Translations under genes and position numbers: made by a program
Shown: in pieces, positions 45,521 to 54,364 of the stretch
How positions within the stretch are numbered: position 1 is the stretch's first letter
Layout of the letters: each line of letters begins with the position of its first letter
NCBI GenBank assembly: GCA_029547205.1
Contig: JAKPPT010000115.1
Location: 62,001 to 126,000 of the forward strand
Length of the DNA: 64,000 nt
DNA from: Spirochaetota bacterium
Lineage (GTDB): Bacteria; Spirochaetota; Spirochaetia; Treponematales; UBA12059
Reading direction: 5' to 3'
Notes under the pieces: generated by a model
Told to the model about the DNA's origin: nothing
The model's database searches: none
The model's input: only the letters and a program-made list of their open reading frames with translations

Positions 45521-46824
45521 TGTTAGAAAGAATAAAAGAATTATTACAGCAAACAAACACTATTAGTGATTTTCGTATAACAGAAATTCGTAAGAGTGGT
45601 CTCGAATGGTATCTCATTGGGAAAGAAATCGAAACAGCTCGCTCAAAAGATACACTGGATTATGAGGTCGCTGTATATGTAGATAGTAATAATGGCAGCA
45701 CGCGGGGTGCCTGTATCTTTCATATTCAGCCAACTATGAGTGTAAAAGAAATTACTGCATCAATAAACCGGGCAGTTCAAACGGCAGAGAGCATTCACAA
45801 TGATTGGTATCCTATTCCAGAAGCTCACCATGCAAACAATCCTGCCCCAATCCCCATGAGCCAATTTGCTAAAATGAGCTTATCCCAAGCAATGCAAACT
45901 GTCTGTGATTCACTGTATAAGCATAATGGCTTAGATGGGGCAACCATCAATTCACTTGAAATATTTTTAACAAAAATTGATGAACACATTATCAATTCCC
46001 GCGGAATTGATATTTACATTTCTAAATTTCATGGCTACACAGAATATATTGTTAACGCTGGATCTGGAAAAGAGGAAATAGAACTCTATGACAGCATTCA
46101 CTTTTCAGAACCGCTCCTGGACACACTCAGCAATACAGTGAGATTAAAACTTAAGCAAGCCCATGACAGGCTTGCTGCCATACCAACACCGGATTGTTCA
46201 AACCTTCCTGTTATTTTTTCAGGCTCTCCTGCTGAAGAGTTTTATCGGTACTGGTTTCAGGCATGTCAGAACAGTGCCCACTATCAGCACACAAGCCCCT
46301 TTGCGCTGGGAGAAAACATTTCAGTACCTGACGCCACAGGTGATACTATAACGCTCAGTGCAGTACCGTTTGTATCAGGATCCCCATTTTCCCGACCCTA
46401 TGATTCCGAAGGTTTTGCATTGAAACCAATTACCTGTATTGACAATGGCATACTGACAATGCTGACGGGTCCGTTAAAATATGCACACTATCTCAAGCAA
46501 CAGGCTAATGGAAGTCATCCGCTCTTTGAATTATCAGGAGGAAAACAATCAAAAACAACACTCACGGACAAGGATCATCTTGAAGCAGTATCGTTTTCTG
46601 ATTTTTACCTCGATCCAAGCACGGGTAATTTTGGCGGAGAACTACGTCTCGGATACCTCGTCACCCATGGGAACCGGATTCCTGTAACAGGAGGTTCTAT
46701 TACAGGAAGCATTCCAGAAAACCGTGGAATGATTCTCTTTTCACGCGAGCTTGTTGATTATGCTACCTGTCGAGCACCAGAAATCTGTCTGGTGCCACAC
46801 GTAAGAATTGCAAAAGCCACGTAA
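45520..46824 (+). CDS. pmbA: TldE/PmbA family protein
   Basis: 434 residues from the ATG at 45520, which overlaps the tldD stop (TGATG); the track's start at 45517 uses the TTG just before it. It is the non-catalytic partner of TldD and lacks the HExxxH motif. Family segments include NSRGIDIYISK, SGSPAEEFYRYWFQ, RPYDSEGFALKPITCIDNG and RIPVTGGSITGSIPENRGMI. The pair forms a proteasome-like peptidase barrel in the cytoplasm. The following intergenic region holds a direct repeat. Confidence 0.9.
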   Translation: MLERIKELLQQTNTISDFRITEIRKSGLEWYLIGKEIETARSKDTLDYEVAVYVDSNNGSTRGACIFHIQPTMSVKEITASINRAVQTAESIHNDWYPIPEAHHANNPAPIPMSQFAKMSLSQAMQTVCDSLYKHNGLDGATINSLEIFLTKIDEHIINSRGIDIYISKFHGYTEYIVNAGSGKEEIELYDSIHFSEPLLDTLSNTVRLKLKQAHDRLAAIPTPDCSNLPVIFSGSPAEEFYRYWFQACQNSAHYQHTSPFALGENISVPDATGDTITLSAVPFVSGSPFSRPYDSEGFALKPITCIDNGILTMLTGPLKYAHYLKQQANGSHPLFELSGGKQSKTTLTDKDHLEAVSFSDFYLDPSTGNFGGELRLGYLVTHGNRIPVTGGSITGSIPENRGMILFSRELVDYATCRAPEICLVPHVRIAKAT

Positions 46825-46857
46825 CAGGTATTGTGACTGGCACCATTTTCCCGTTCA

Positions 46858-46971
46858 TTACTATGCTACGTTACTACGCGCTTTTTGCTTTGGAGTAATT
46901 CCGGCAAAAGAAAGTGAATCCGATTGCCGGACGCTTTACTATGCTACGTTACTACGCGCCTTTTGCCTTGA
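46858..46971. repeat. Direct repeat duplicating the 3' end of the acyl-CoA synthetase gene
   Basis: TTACTATGCTACGTTACTAC followed by GCGCyTTTTGCyTTG occurs at 46858 and again at 46936, 78 bp apart. The second copy contains the last codons and tandem stops of the minus-strand synthetase gene. Between the copies an inverted repeat TCCGGCAA...TTGCCGGA is seen. Confidence 0.85.
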
Positions 46972-49216
46972 GCCATATATTGAGCATTGCAAGAGCACGG
47001 TCTGCAGTGCGAAAGGTAGGAACACCACGCCGCTCAAGCTCTCGAGCAAGCGGATCATAGAGTGCACCTGAGTCGACTACAGCCACCCATGGTTTCTTTG
47101 TCGCATGAATGAGCTTTCCATAGAGTCCTGCTATTGATGTATCCAGCGTAACGTCTTCTGTATGTCCTTCGCCTTTAGCAAGCGTATTCATTCGTACGGT
47201 GAGCGGTACAATGCCTACAATACCCGTATCGACATTTTCATCTTCGAGTACTGCTTTGAAGGTTTCGTAGTATGCCGTATCATCTGCCATCGGTGTAAGA
47301 TCGACCGGATTATGGACATCAACAATGTCGCTGATTTTTGCGTCCTTAAAAATAGCTTCAAGTTTTGGGTGTGATGATGCACTAAACTCTGTAAGTGACA
47401 ATGACCCAAGATTATCAGCAAAAGCAACACATTCAAACCCGGCATTGGAAACAGCACCGAGCTTATAACCTTTTGCCTGTTTCCCTTCCAGCAATGAAAA
47501 CATCGTCATTGCATCATCGAACTCATCGAGACTTTCTGCAACAACAACACCTATTTGTTTAAGAAGCTCTCGTGTTACAGGATAATCGCCTGCAATTGAT
47601 GCAGTATGGCTTGCACTAGCAGCAGCTCCTGCTGCGGTTCGTCCAGCTCTATAGAAAATCACGGTCCGTCCTGATGTTATAATTTTTTTACAAGCACTAA
47701 GCACTTTAGCACCATCGAGAGGCTTAAATCCCTCAACATACACTGCAAATGTTGTTATTTCTTTATCTTGCTCCAGATACTCAAGGTAATCACCGATAGT
47801 AACGTCCATCTGGTTACCGCACGTGATTACATATTTGGGATTGATATCGGGATGTTTTGATATTCTGCAAATTGCAAATGCACCCGATTGCGAAATAACA
47901 GCCATTGGTGCTACCTTGCCTTTTGGCATAGGAAGCTTATATTCAGGAATAAAGAGTGTGTTATATTTTCCTGGCACCGAACGAATACCAAGACAGTTGC
48001 CACCATTCAAGAGCGGGCCGCGCGAGACAGTCGTTCGTGATTTTGCTAGCGCTTGTTTCATGCGCGCAACAAGATCCTCGGTGCCTGATTTTTCTTCGAG
48101 ACCTCCAGGAATTACTATAACACTTTCTGCCTTATCCAGTTCAGCAAGTTCTGCGATGCACTGAGGTGCTTGCGCTGCAGGAATAACGAGCACAAAGAGA
48201 TCGACTTTTTCAGGCAAACTCTGTACATCGGGGACACATTTACAGCCATCAAGTTCTGTAAGACCTGGTTTTACTACATAGAGACGTTTGGTATCAAAAC
48301 CATTTTCGATAAGATTTCTTAATATGATGCGTCCATTATTCATGCCTTTTTCTGAGACACCAATTACTGCAGCACTAACTGGTTGTAAAATATTTTTAAT
48401 TTTATTAACCGGCCTATTTTTTTGGTTTATATTTACAGGCTCTTTAGAATCAGTAAACGCAATATCACTACCTGCAGAACCAAGCTTAATGAGTACGTCG
48501 AGCGCAATGAGTCTGCTATCCTTCGTTACAACAAATGGGTTAATTTCAAACTCAGTAATGCCAAGACTTGCCAGCGTATTTGCTGCATCAATAAATTTCA
48601 TGATGGTATTGACAAGTACTGTTTCTTCCAGAGCTATTTTGGTACCTCGAAGCCCACCGGCAAGCAGATTACGTACAGCATTAGTAGCAAGCACTTTCTC
48701 CACAAGTTTCGGCGATGCTGTGAGCGGACTAAAAAATACATTTGCTTTTCCGGGAATAAATTGTTTTGCAAGGAATTCGGTATAAATACCACCAGGACCG
48801 AATGATATGATGGGACCAAAATCACGTGCAAATCGGTAACCAATAATTATTTCATGCCCAAGTTTCGTATCATAGGGAATAAATTCATTAACCGTATATC
48901 CGTGCACAGTGTAATTTTTAAACCGTGCCTCCATATCCTGTATGGTTTTATGGACAGTTTCAAAATTATTGTCTACAATCTGCACACCACCCATTTCGGT
49001 TTTGTGCAAAATTTCTGGAGATATTACTTTGACAACAGCTTTAGGTCCTTCAAAAAGCATCCCTGCACCAAGTTCTTGTGAATTTTTTATAAAAACATTT
49101 CGAGGTGCTGGAATATCCAGTGCCTTGAGCACTGCAAGACCTTCATATTCAGTTAAAGCATCACGGTTTTCCGATCGTGCCTGTTCTACAATATTACGAA
49201 TTGTAATTTCGTCCAT
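46952..49216 (-). CDS. ADP-forming acyl-CoA synthetase (fused beta-alpha order)
   Basis: 754 residues from the ATG at 49216. Residues about 1-250 are the ATP-grasp (beta) part (KVISPEILHKTEMGGVQI, GIYTEFLAKQF, EFEINPFVV). Residues about 275-754 are the CoA-binding/ligase (alpha) part (AAVIGVSEKGMNNGRI, ISQSGAFAICRI, and SASHTASIAGDYPV with the phosphorylated His). The enzyme converts acyl-CoA, ADP and phosphate to acid, CoA and ATP. The alpha-beta order is the reverse of many fused enzymes. It overlaps iorB by 23 bp, so it should act on aryl- or branched acyl-CoA made by IorAB. Confidence 0.9.
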   Translation of the reverse strand: MDEITIRNIVEQARSENRDALTEYEGLAVLKALDIPAPRNVFIKNSQELGAGMLFEGPKAVVKVISPEILHKTEMGGVQIVDNNFETVHKTIQDMEARFKNYTVHGYTVNEFIPYDTKLGHEIIIGYRFARDFGPIISFGPGGIYTEFLAKQFIPGKANVFFSPLTASPKLVEKVLATNAVRNLLAGGLRGTKIALEETVLVNTIMKFIDAANTLASLGITEFEINPFVVTKDSRLIALDVLIKLGSAGSDIAFTDSKEPVNINQKNRPVNKIKNILQPVSAAVIGVSEKGMNNGRIILRNLIENGFDTKRLYVVKPGLTELDGCKCVPDVQSLPEKVDLFVLVIPAAQAPQCIAELAELDKAESVIVIPGGLEEKSGTEDLVARMKQALAKSRTTVSRGPLLNGGNCLGIRSVPGKYNTLFIPEYKLPMPKGKVAPMAVISQSGAFAICRISKHPDINPKYVITCGNQMDVTIGDYLEYLEQDKEITTFAVYVEGFKPLDGAKVLSACKKIITSGRTVIFYRAGRTAAGAAASASHTASIAGDYPVTRELLKQIGVVVAESLDEFDDAMTMFSLLEGKQAKGYKLGAVSNAGFECVAFADNLGSLSLTEFSASSHPKLEAIFKDAKISDIVDVHNPVDLTPMADDTAYYETFKAVLEDENVDTGIVGIVPLTVRMNTLAKGEGHTEDVTLDTSIAGLYGKLIHATKKPWVAVVDSGALYDPLARELERRGVPTFRTADRALAMLNIWLKAKGA

Positions 49217-49769
49217 ATTCAAACGCCTTTAAGTTAATATCTACTAACGCTTCACCCTTACGGGCAAAAAGTTCTCGTATAGCATTTTTGAGGTTCTCTT
49301 CTTTAAGCGGAAGGAATCGTGAGGCAACTCCAACCAATACTATGTTTGCTGCACGCACATTTCCTGCTTCCCGAGCAAGGGCATCAGCATCAACGAGGAC
49401 CTTGCGTGGGAGCGCATTGATTTCTGCCAGAACACTATCTATGTCAGGATAGTTTGGTATATTTTTTATCGGAGTAACAGCTGAAATCATTGTTCCTTGT
49501 TCGGCAGAAAGCCAGGGAAGGTAGCGCAATCCTTCAAGCGGCTCGAATGAAAGTATTAAGGAAGCACTGCCACGTGGAATAATGGGGCTTGCTGGTTCTT
49601 CTGTGCCAAGCCGGAGATGTGCTAATACCTCTCCCCCACGCTGGCTCATGCCATGAACTTCTGACTGTTTTACACGCAGACCTTCTGCCATTGCTGCACG
49701 CGCAATTACAACGGAAACAGAAATTCCACCCTGACCGCCAACACCACATAACACTATATCGTATTTCAT
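49194..49769 (-). CDS. iorB: Indolepyruvate:ferredoxin oxidoreductase beta subunit
   Basis: 191 residues from the ATG at 49769, which overlaps the iorA stop as ATGA; the track start adds 11 unlikely codons. Gamma-type domain of 2-oxoacid oxidoreductases: IVLCGVGGQGGISVSVVIAR at the N-terminus, SEVHGMSQRGGEVLAHLRLG and NIVLVGVASRFLPL. It pairs with IorA to oxidise arylpyruvates to aryl-acetyl-CoA with ferredoxin. Confidence 0.92.
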   Translation of the reverse strand: MKYDIVLCGVGGQGGISVSVVIARAAMAEGLRVKQSEVHGMSQRGGEVLAHLRLGTEEPASPIIPRGSASLILSFEPLEGLRYLPWLSAEQGTMISAVTPIKNIPNYPDIDSVLAEINALPRKVLVDADALAREAGNVRAANIVLVGVASRFLPLKEENLKNAIRELFARKGEALVDINLKAFEYGRNYNS

Positions 49770-51376
49770 GCTTTCCTCGCTTTCTTTAAAGCTTCCAGGC
49801 ATTCGCGCACCATTACAATGACCGATGGGCCTCTATATGCAAGTTCTTCTTTTATAACAGCAACATTTTTCTCGTTATCCATCTTATGCGCGCGCAATAT
49901 TCGTATATGTGCAGGATCGATTCCACAACCCTTAAGTATCGGTTCAAGTTGACTAGAAGGCAAAATAGTCGGCTGAGCTCCAGTCATACCAGTAGTTGAG
50001 TTATCAAGGATTAACACTTTCATATTGGTTTTATGACTTACAGCATCAAGAAGGTTCGTGAGACCGGAATGATAGAAAGTTGAATCTCCAATAACAGCAA
50101 CAACCGGCTCAAGCCCTACTTCTGCCGCGCCGCGAGCCATACCGACACTGGCTCCCATATCTACCGTAGTTTCTATTGCGCTGTAAGGAGGAAGAGCACC
50201 GAGTGTGTAGCAGCCAATATCACTTGTAACGGCATAGAGCATATATCCTTTGAGGGCTTCTTTAAGTGCTGTATAACTGTCCGCATGTGGACATCCTTGA
50301 CAGAGCTGAGGCGGTCTCCCAACAAGTGAAATATTTTTTACCATCAATCCTTTGTTTTCCAGAAGTCCAAGTGCTTTGCGTACGATATCGGCATTGAGTT
50401 CTCCATCATAAGGAATGGTACCGTCCTCTTTCCCATGAACAGGTTTCCCCGGAACAATACCGCGCAAGAGATGCTCGACGTACGGGTAGCCATCTTCGAT
50501 GACGAGGATTTCATCACACGTTTCATACAAAGAGCGTATGAGCTCCGTGGGCATAGGGAAAAAGCCTATGTGGAGATGCATGGGGTCTGACCCTTTTGCC
50601 GCTCTATAGTCAGCAAGATTCTCTTTATAATACTGCAATGCTAAACCGGTAGTAATAACGCCGAGCGCTTTACTCCCTTTTGAAAGCAGATTCCATTTCA
50701 CTGCATTTGATTCTTCAGACAGCATTGACTGCCGCGCAATTACTTCTTTCCACCTGCGCCGTGCTACAGCAGGCATGAGAATCCAATCCATTCCTTCTGG
50801 TTTTTTTATAAGGTTCTGTGATTTTTGATCACGGATATCTACAATAGATCGAGAATGCGCAAGCCGTGTAGTAATGCGTATCAATACCGGGCAATGATGC
50901 TTTTCTGAATAATCAAAAGCCTCATAGGTCATATCATAGGCTTCCTGCTGCGTCGCTGGTTCAAAACATGGTATCCGTGCAAAATCTGCAAGCAGACGTG
51001 AATCCTGTTCATCCTGTGAGGAATGCATACCGGGATCATCAGCAACAACAACAACTAGTCCGCCATTAATATTTACTAACCCAGAGTTTACAAAAGGGTC
51101 CATTGCCACATTGAGCCCTACATGTTTCATAGATACCATAGCACGTCTACCAGCAAATGATGCACCCAGAGCGCTTTCATACGCTGTTTTTTCATTAGTA
51201 CACCATTGGGCTACAAATCGATTAGGACTATCCTGAGGAATTTTAGCTGCAAGTTCCTGCAGTGTTTCCATAATTTCTGTTGATGGAGTTCCGGGATATG
51301 CAAAAGCACCGCTTAATCCTGCATGAACTGCAGCATAAGCAATCGCTTCGTCTCCCATCAAGGTTTCTTGTGCCAT
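49766..51376 (-). CDS. iorA: Indolepyruvate:ferredoxin oxidoreductase alpha subunit
   Basis: 536 residues from the ATG at 51376 (AAGGAAGG upstream); the track start at 51445 is a TTG inside the terminator hairpin. N-terminal AVHAGLSGAFAYPGTPSTEIME is the pyrimidine-binding domain, MKHVGLNVAMDPFVNSG and DDPGMHSSQDEQDSR follow, and the thiamine-diphosphate half has GCYTLGALPP and AVIGDSTFYHSGLTNLLDAV. CQGCPHAD is seen near residue 370. The C-terminal ferredoxin-like Fe-S domain of full-length IorA (usually about 600 residues) appears to be missing, since the protein ends soon after VIVMVRECLEALKK. Electrons would then need another carrier. Confidence 0.88.
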   Translation of the reverse strand: MAQETLMGDEAIAYAAVHAGLSGAFAYPGTPSTEIMETLQELAAKIPQDSPNRFVAQWCTNEKTAYESALGASFAGRRAMVSMKHVGLNVAMDPFVNSGLVNINGGLVVVVADDPGMHSSQDEQDSRLLADFARIPCFEPATQQEAYDMTYEAFDYSEKHHCPVLIRITTRLAHSRSIVDIRDQKSQNLIKKPEGMDWILMPAVARRRWKEVIARQSMLSEESNAVKWNLLSKGSKALGVITTGLALQYYKENLADYRAAKGSDPMHLHIGFFPMPTELIRSLYETCDEILVIEDGYPYVEHLLRGIVPGKPVHGKEDGTIPYDGELNADIVRKALGLLENKGLMVKNISLVGRPPQLCQGCPHADSYTALKEALKGYMLYAVTSDIGCYTLGALPPYSAIETTVDMGASVGMARGAAEVGLEPVVAVIGDSTFYHSGLTNLLDAVSHKTNMKVLILDNSTTGMTGAQPTILPSSQLEPILKGCGIDPAHIRILRAHKMDNEKNVAVIKEELAYRGPSVIVMVRECLEALKKARKA

Positions 51377-51434
51377 ATAAGCCTTCCTTGCTGGTAATAT
51401 GTATGCCCTTACCGGGCACAATGATATAGAGAAT

Positions 51435-51463
51435 AAAGCCAGCAAAAAATTGCTGGCTTTTTT
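51435..51463. terminator. Terminator between glnA and iorA
   Basis: AAAGCCAGCAA-aaaa-TTGCTGGCTTTTTT, a perfect stem with runs on both sides. It ends the glnA transcript, so iorA needs its own promoter between here and 51376. Confidence 0.85.
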
Positions 51464-51472
51464 AGTACACAG

Positions 51473-52825
51473 TTAAAAATACAATTCATACTCCTGCGGC
51501 ACAGGTGCATTGTAAACATATTCAGCTTCTTTTTCTTTTAGAGCGATCCATGAATCAATGAGATTTTTTGGGAAAACAGGAAGCAAATATTCATTATCTT
51601 TTTTTAACCCTGCAAGCACATGGAAAAGCCCTGTTGGGAATGTATTTTTAGCAGTTTCCTGTGTTTTTGAAAAACCCATAGCCACAGGATCCATTTTTTT
51701 CTGAATGCCATCAAGTCCTGCGAGCAGCATTGCAGCTAGGAAGTAATACACGTTTGCGGTTGCATCTCCCGTGCGGAATTCAATTCGGGCCTCACCCTTC
51801 TTAAGGTAACCAGGAATACGCACAGCTGCAGCTCTGCTGGCCTGCGCAAACGTTGCTGCTACCGGTGCTTCGTAACCGGGAACCAGCCGTCTGTAACTAT
51901 TCGTGCTTGGATTAAACCATGCAAGGAGCGATCCTTTTAGTGCATGACTCAAGATACCTGCAGTGTATGCAAGTCCCTGCTCAGAAAGTCCATACATACC
52001 TTCACCAGGGAAAATACTGCTGCCATTTTTCTCAACAAACTGATGCACGTGCATACCGCTCCCGGCTATTTTGTACATCGGTTTAGGCATAAATGTTACA
52101 TAAAGCCCCATTTCTTGAGCAATTGTCTTAATAATCCATTTCGAGAGAACTACTGCATCAGCAGCTCCGACAAGTGATATAAAATTAAGTTCAATTTCAA
52201 GCTGCGCAGCACCTACTTCATGGTGGTGATACTTTACCGGAATGCCTGCATCCTGCATACAGGCTACAACTTCATTTCTGAGCTGGTTATAGCGATCATC
52301 TGGAGTAAGCCTGTGGTATCCTTTTGAAAGACCGAATCGCGGAACATCTTCATAATTCTCACCAATACCTTCACAGCTCTCAACCATATAATAGGAATGA
52401 CTAACCGTCGTGGAATACTTAACATCATCGAACACGTAAAATTCAAGTTCAACGAGCATTTTGGCATCATCACCGATACCGGTTTTTTTCATATGCTCAA
52501 CAGCTTTTTTAGCAATAGTTCTCGGATACTGCTCAAACAGCTCACCCTGTGTAGTCCAGACATCACAAAATGCATGCAGGATGCGGAACCCATCACGCTC
52601 CTCAACAAATGTTGCCTGCATGTCGGGAATTGCCACCATGTCACTGTGATGCACCTGGGCAAAGCCGAAATTGCTGGCATCAAAACCAATACCATTTTTG
52701 AGCACTTTATCAGTAACATACGATCGTGGAAGCGAAACCGACCGAAGCTGCCCGTTTATATCAACAACAAGCATGCTAAGATAATCAATATCATCAAGAT
52801 TTCCAGAAAATTTGTATAATTTCAT
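51473..52825 (-). CDS. glnA: Glutamine synthetase (type I)
   Basis: 450 residues, about the size of GSI-alpha enzymes. It makes glutamine from glutamate, ammonia and ATP. N-terminal beta-grasp (LVVDINGQLRSVSLP, GIGFDASNFG); catalytic domain with the metal-binding Glu in VELEFYVFD, EVGAAQLEIELNF, AGSGMHVHQF, NPSTNSYRRLVPGYEAP (ATP/glutamate) and RIEFRTGDATANVYYFLAAM. The adenylylation-site region of GSI-beta is not evident. A strong GGAGGA ribosome-binding site and a promoter precede it. Glutamine is also the donor for PurQ/PurL encoded next door. Confidence 0.95.
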   Translation of the reverse strand: MKLYKFSGNLDDIDYLSMLVVDINGQLRSVSLPRSYVTDKVLKNGIGFDASNFGFAQVHHSDMVAIPDMQATFVEERDGFRILHAFCDVWTTQGELFEQYPRTIAKKAVEHMKKTGIGDDAKMLVELEFYVFDDVKYSTTVSHSYYMVESCEGIGENYEDVPRFGLSKGYHRLTPDDRYNQLRNEVVACMQDAGIPVKYHHHEVGAAQLEIELNFISLVGAADAVVLSKWIIKTIAQEMGLYVTFMPKPMYKIAGSGMHVHQFVEKNGSSIFPGEGMYGLSEQGLAYTAGILSHALKGSLLAWFNPSTNSYRRLVPGYEAPVAATFAQASRAAAVRIPGYLKKGEARIEFRTGDATANVYYFLAAMLLAGLDGIQKKMDPVAMGFSKTQETAKNTFPTGLFHVLAGLKKDNEYLLPVFPKNLIDSWIALKEKEAEYVYNAPVPQEYELYF

Positions 52826-52848
52826 AAAATTCCTCCAGGGACAGTCTT

Positions 52849-52877
52849 ATAGTAGTATGCTACACACATTTAGGCAA
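52849..52877 (-). promoter_or_regulatory. Sigma-70-type promoter for glnA
   Basis: Minus strand TTGCCT, 17 bp, TACTAT, about 25 bp upstream of the glnA ATG, leaving a very short leader with GGAGGA. Confidence 0.55.
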
Positions 52878-52950
52878 GTAGGAAATTTTGATAATTGCTA
52901 ATGTCGTTTTGATTATTAAAACAAAACCGGCTTAAACGGTGGCGAACGCG

Positions 52951-53052
52951 TTACTGTGACGAAGCTTGGGTTACTGTCACGAAGCTTGTGAAGCCATCTC
53001 ATTTTTTATTGAGACTAGCAAATTAGTGCGCTTCACAAGCTTCGTGTCACTA
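52951..53052. mobile_element. MITE-like element, copy F, with a doubled left end
   Basis: TTACTGTGACGAAGCTTGGG and TTACTGTCACGAAGCTTGTG follow each other directly at 52951 and 52971. The right end is CTTCACAAGCTTCGTGTCACTA. The inverted repeat ACGAAGCTTGTGAAG / CTTCACAAGCTTCGT is perfect. The right terminus supplies the TAG stop of purE. The doubled left end suggests two insertions or a local duplication. Confidence 0.78.
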
Positions 53053-53547
53053 GAGGGATTGTTCCAGCTTTTCAGCTTTCAAAACGACCTCGTCGTGCAT
53101 GCGCGCTTGATACGTGCGCATCTTTTCTGCAAGCTCCGGATCAGCAATACTCAGGATACGAACGGCCAAGAGGCCAGCATTTTTCGCACCATCGATCGCA
53201 ACCGTTGCAACCGGTATACCGCCAGGCATTTGTACAATCGAAAGCAGCGAATCGAGGCCATCGAGCGATTTGCTCTTAATGGGAACTCCTATTACGGGAA
53301 GCTCTGTCATAGAAGCTGTCATTCCCGGTAGATGTGCAGATCCACCAGCTCCTGCAATAATCACCTTTATTCCCCTGCTTGCCGCTGTTCGGGCATATTC
53401 CACCATACGATCGGGAGTTCTATGCGCAGACACAATAGTAATCTCATACGCCACACCAAACTCATTGAGTATTTCAGCAGCTGCTTTCATAACAGGCAGA
53501 TCAGAATCACTGCCCATAATAATTCCTACTGTTGGTTTCATAATCAC
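53050..53547 (-). CDS. purE: N5-carboxyaminoimidazole ribonucleotide mutase PurE
   Basis: 165 residues. Class I PurE interconverts N5-CAIR and CAIR in purine synthesis. Seen: [31 protein letters not shown] with the catalytic His, [36 protein letters not shown] and [20 protein letters not shown]. Its start lies 4 bp beyond the purQ stop, so it is the third gene of purL-purQ-purE. The final Ser-Leu-TAG runs into element copy F. PurK is not in the window. Confidence 0.96.
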   Translation of the reverse strand: MIMKPTVGIIMGSDSDLPVMKAAAEILNEFGVAYEITIVSAHRTPDRMVEYARTAASRGIKVIIAGAGGSAHLPGMTASMTELPVIGVPIKSKSLDGLDSLLSIVQMPGGIPVATVAIDGAKNAGLLAVRILSIADPELAEKMRTYQARMHDEVVLKAEKLEQSL

Positions 53548-53551
53548 TTCG

Positions 53552-54364
53552 TTAGACCTCCCGACAAGATTTTAATCCAGTTTCCTTATACGCAACCGCA
53601 TTGATAAATATATCAATTCCCAGGAGGTTTTCCTGGTTTCTCCTTCGGTCTGGATGAACTTCTGCATGAATCGATGCTTCGGGATGCGGCATAAGGCCAA
53701 ACACTCTTCCTGTACTGTCACAGATACCGGCAATATCACGCATGGAACCATTAGGATTGTCCCTGTATCGTACTGCAACTTGTCCTGCTCGTTCGAGCGC
53801 ATCGAGGACAGCATCATCTGCAACAAAACGGCCTTCCCCATGACGAATGGGAAGCAACCGCGGTGCAAGACCTTTTGTCCAGACACAGCGCGAGTTTTCA
53901 GGGAACTCTACAGGCACCCATGTATCGAGAAACGTGCCCTGAATATTGTGAATTAACGATACCTCTGGTGTCATAGCGATTTCTGTTTCATACCTGTTCC
54001 GTGCCTGATCGGCAGGAGAGCCTAAGTTATTCCCGCAACGAGGGAGCAAACCTGATTTCACAAGCGTCTGAAAACCATTACAGATTCCAATAACGAGCCC
54101 GCCTTGCTCAATAAACGTTTCAAGAAGTGGCCGCAATTTAAGTAATAATAAATTTGCAAGCACTCTTCCTGAACCTAAATGGTCACCAAAAGAAAAGCCG
54201 CCTGGAAACCCGAGGTAATCAGCTTTTAGCAACAATTCCGGTTTTTCAATAACATTCTGGATATGCTCAATTTCTCCATGAGCTCCTGCAATCTCAAATG
54301 CTTCCCGAAGTTCATCCTGCGCATTGATGCCATATCCAGTTACGATGAGTGCATGCGTTTTCAT
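53552..54364 (-). CDS. purQ: Formylglycinamidine ribonucleotide synthase, glutaminase subunit
   Basis: 270 residues of the class I glutaminase fold: [19 protein letters not shown] (oxyanion strand), nucleophile Cys in [12 protein letters not shown], and the His-Glu pair in [13 protein letters not shown]. It releases ammonia from glutamine for PurL. The start ATG overlaps the purL stop as ATGA, so the subunits are coupled. It is longer than short Bacillus-type PurQ (about 227) and resembles the versions that accompany clade III PurL. Confidence 0.94.
   Translation of the reverse strand: MKTHALIVTGYGINAQDELREAFEIAGAHGEIEHIQNVIEKPELLLKADYLGFPGGFSFGDHLGSGRVLANLLLLKLRPLLETFIEQGGLVIGICNGFQTLVKSGLLPRCGNNLGSPADQARNRYETEIAMTPEVSLIHNIQGTFLDTWVPVEFPENSRCVWTKGLAPRLLPIRHGEGRFVADDAVLDALERAGQVAVRYRDNPNGSMRDIAGICDSTGRVFGLMPHPEASIHAEVHPDRRRNQENLLGIDIFINAVAYKETGLKSCREV

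Noticed and set aside
49589-49789. Small plus-strand ORFs opposite iorB
   Set aside because: Antisense shadows of a well-recognised gene.
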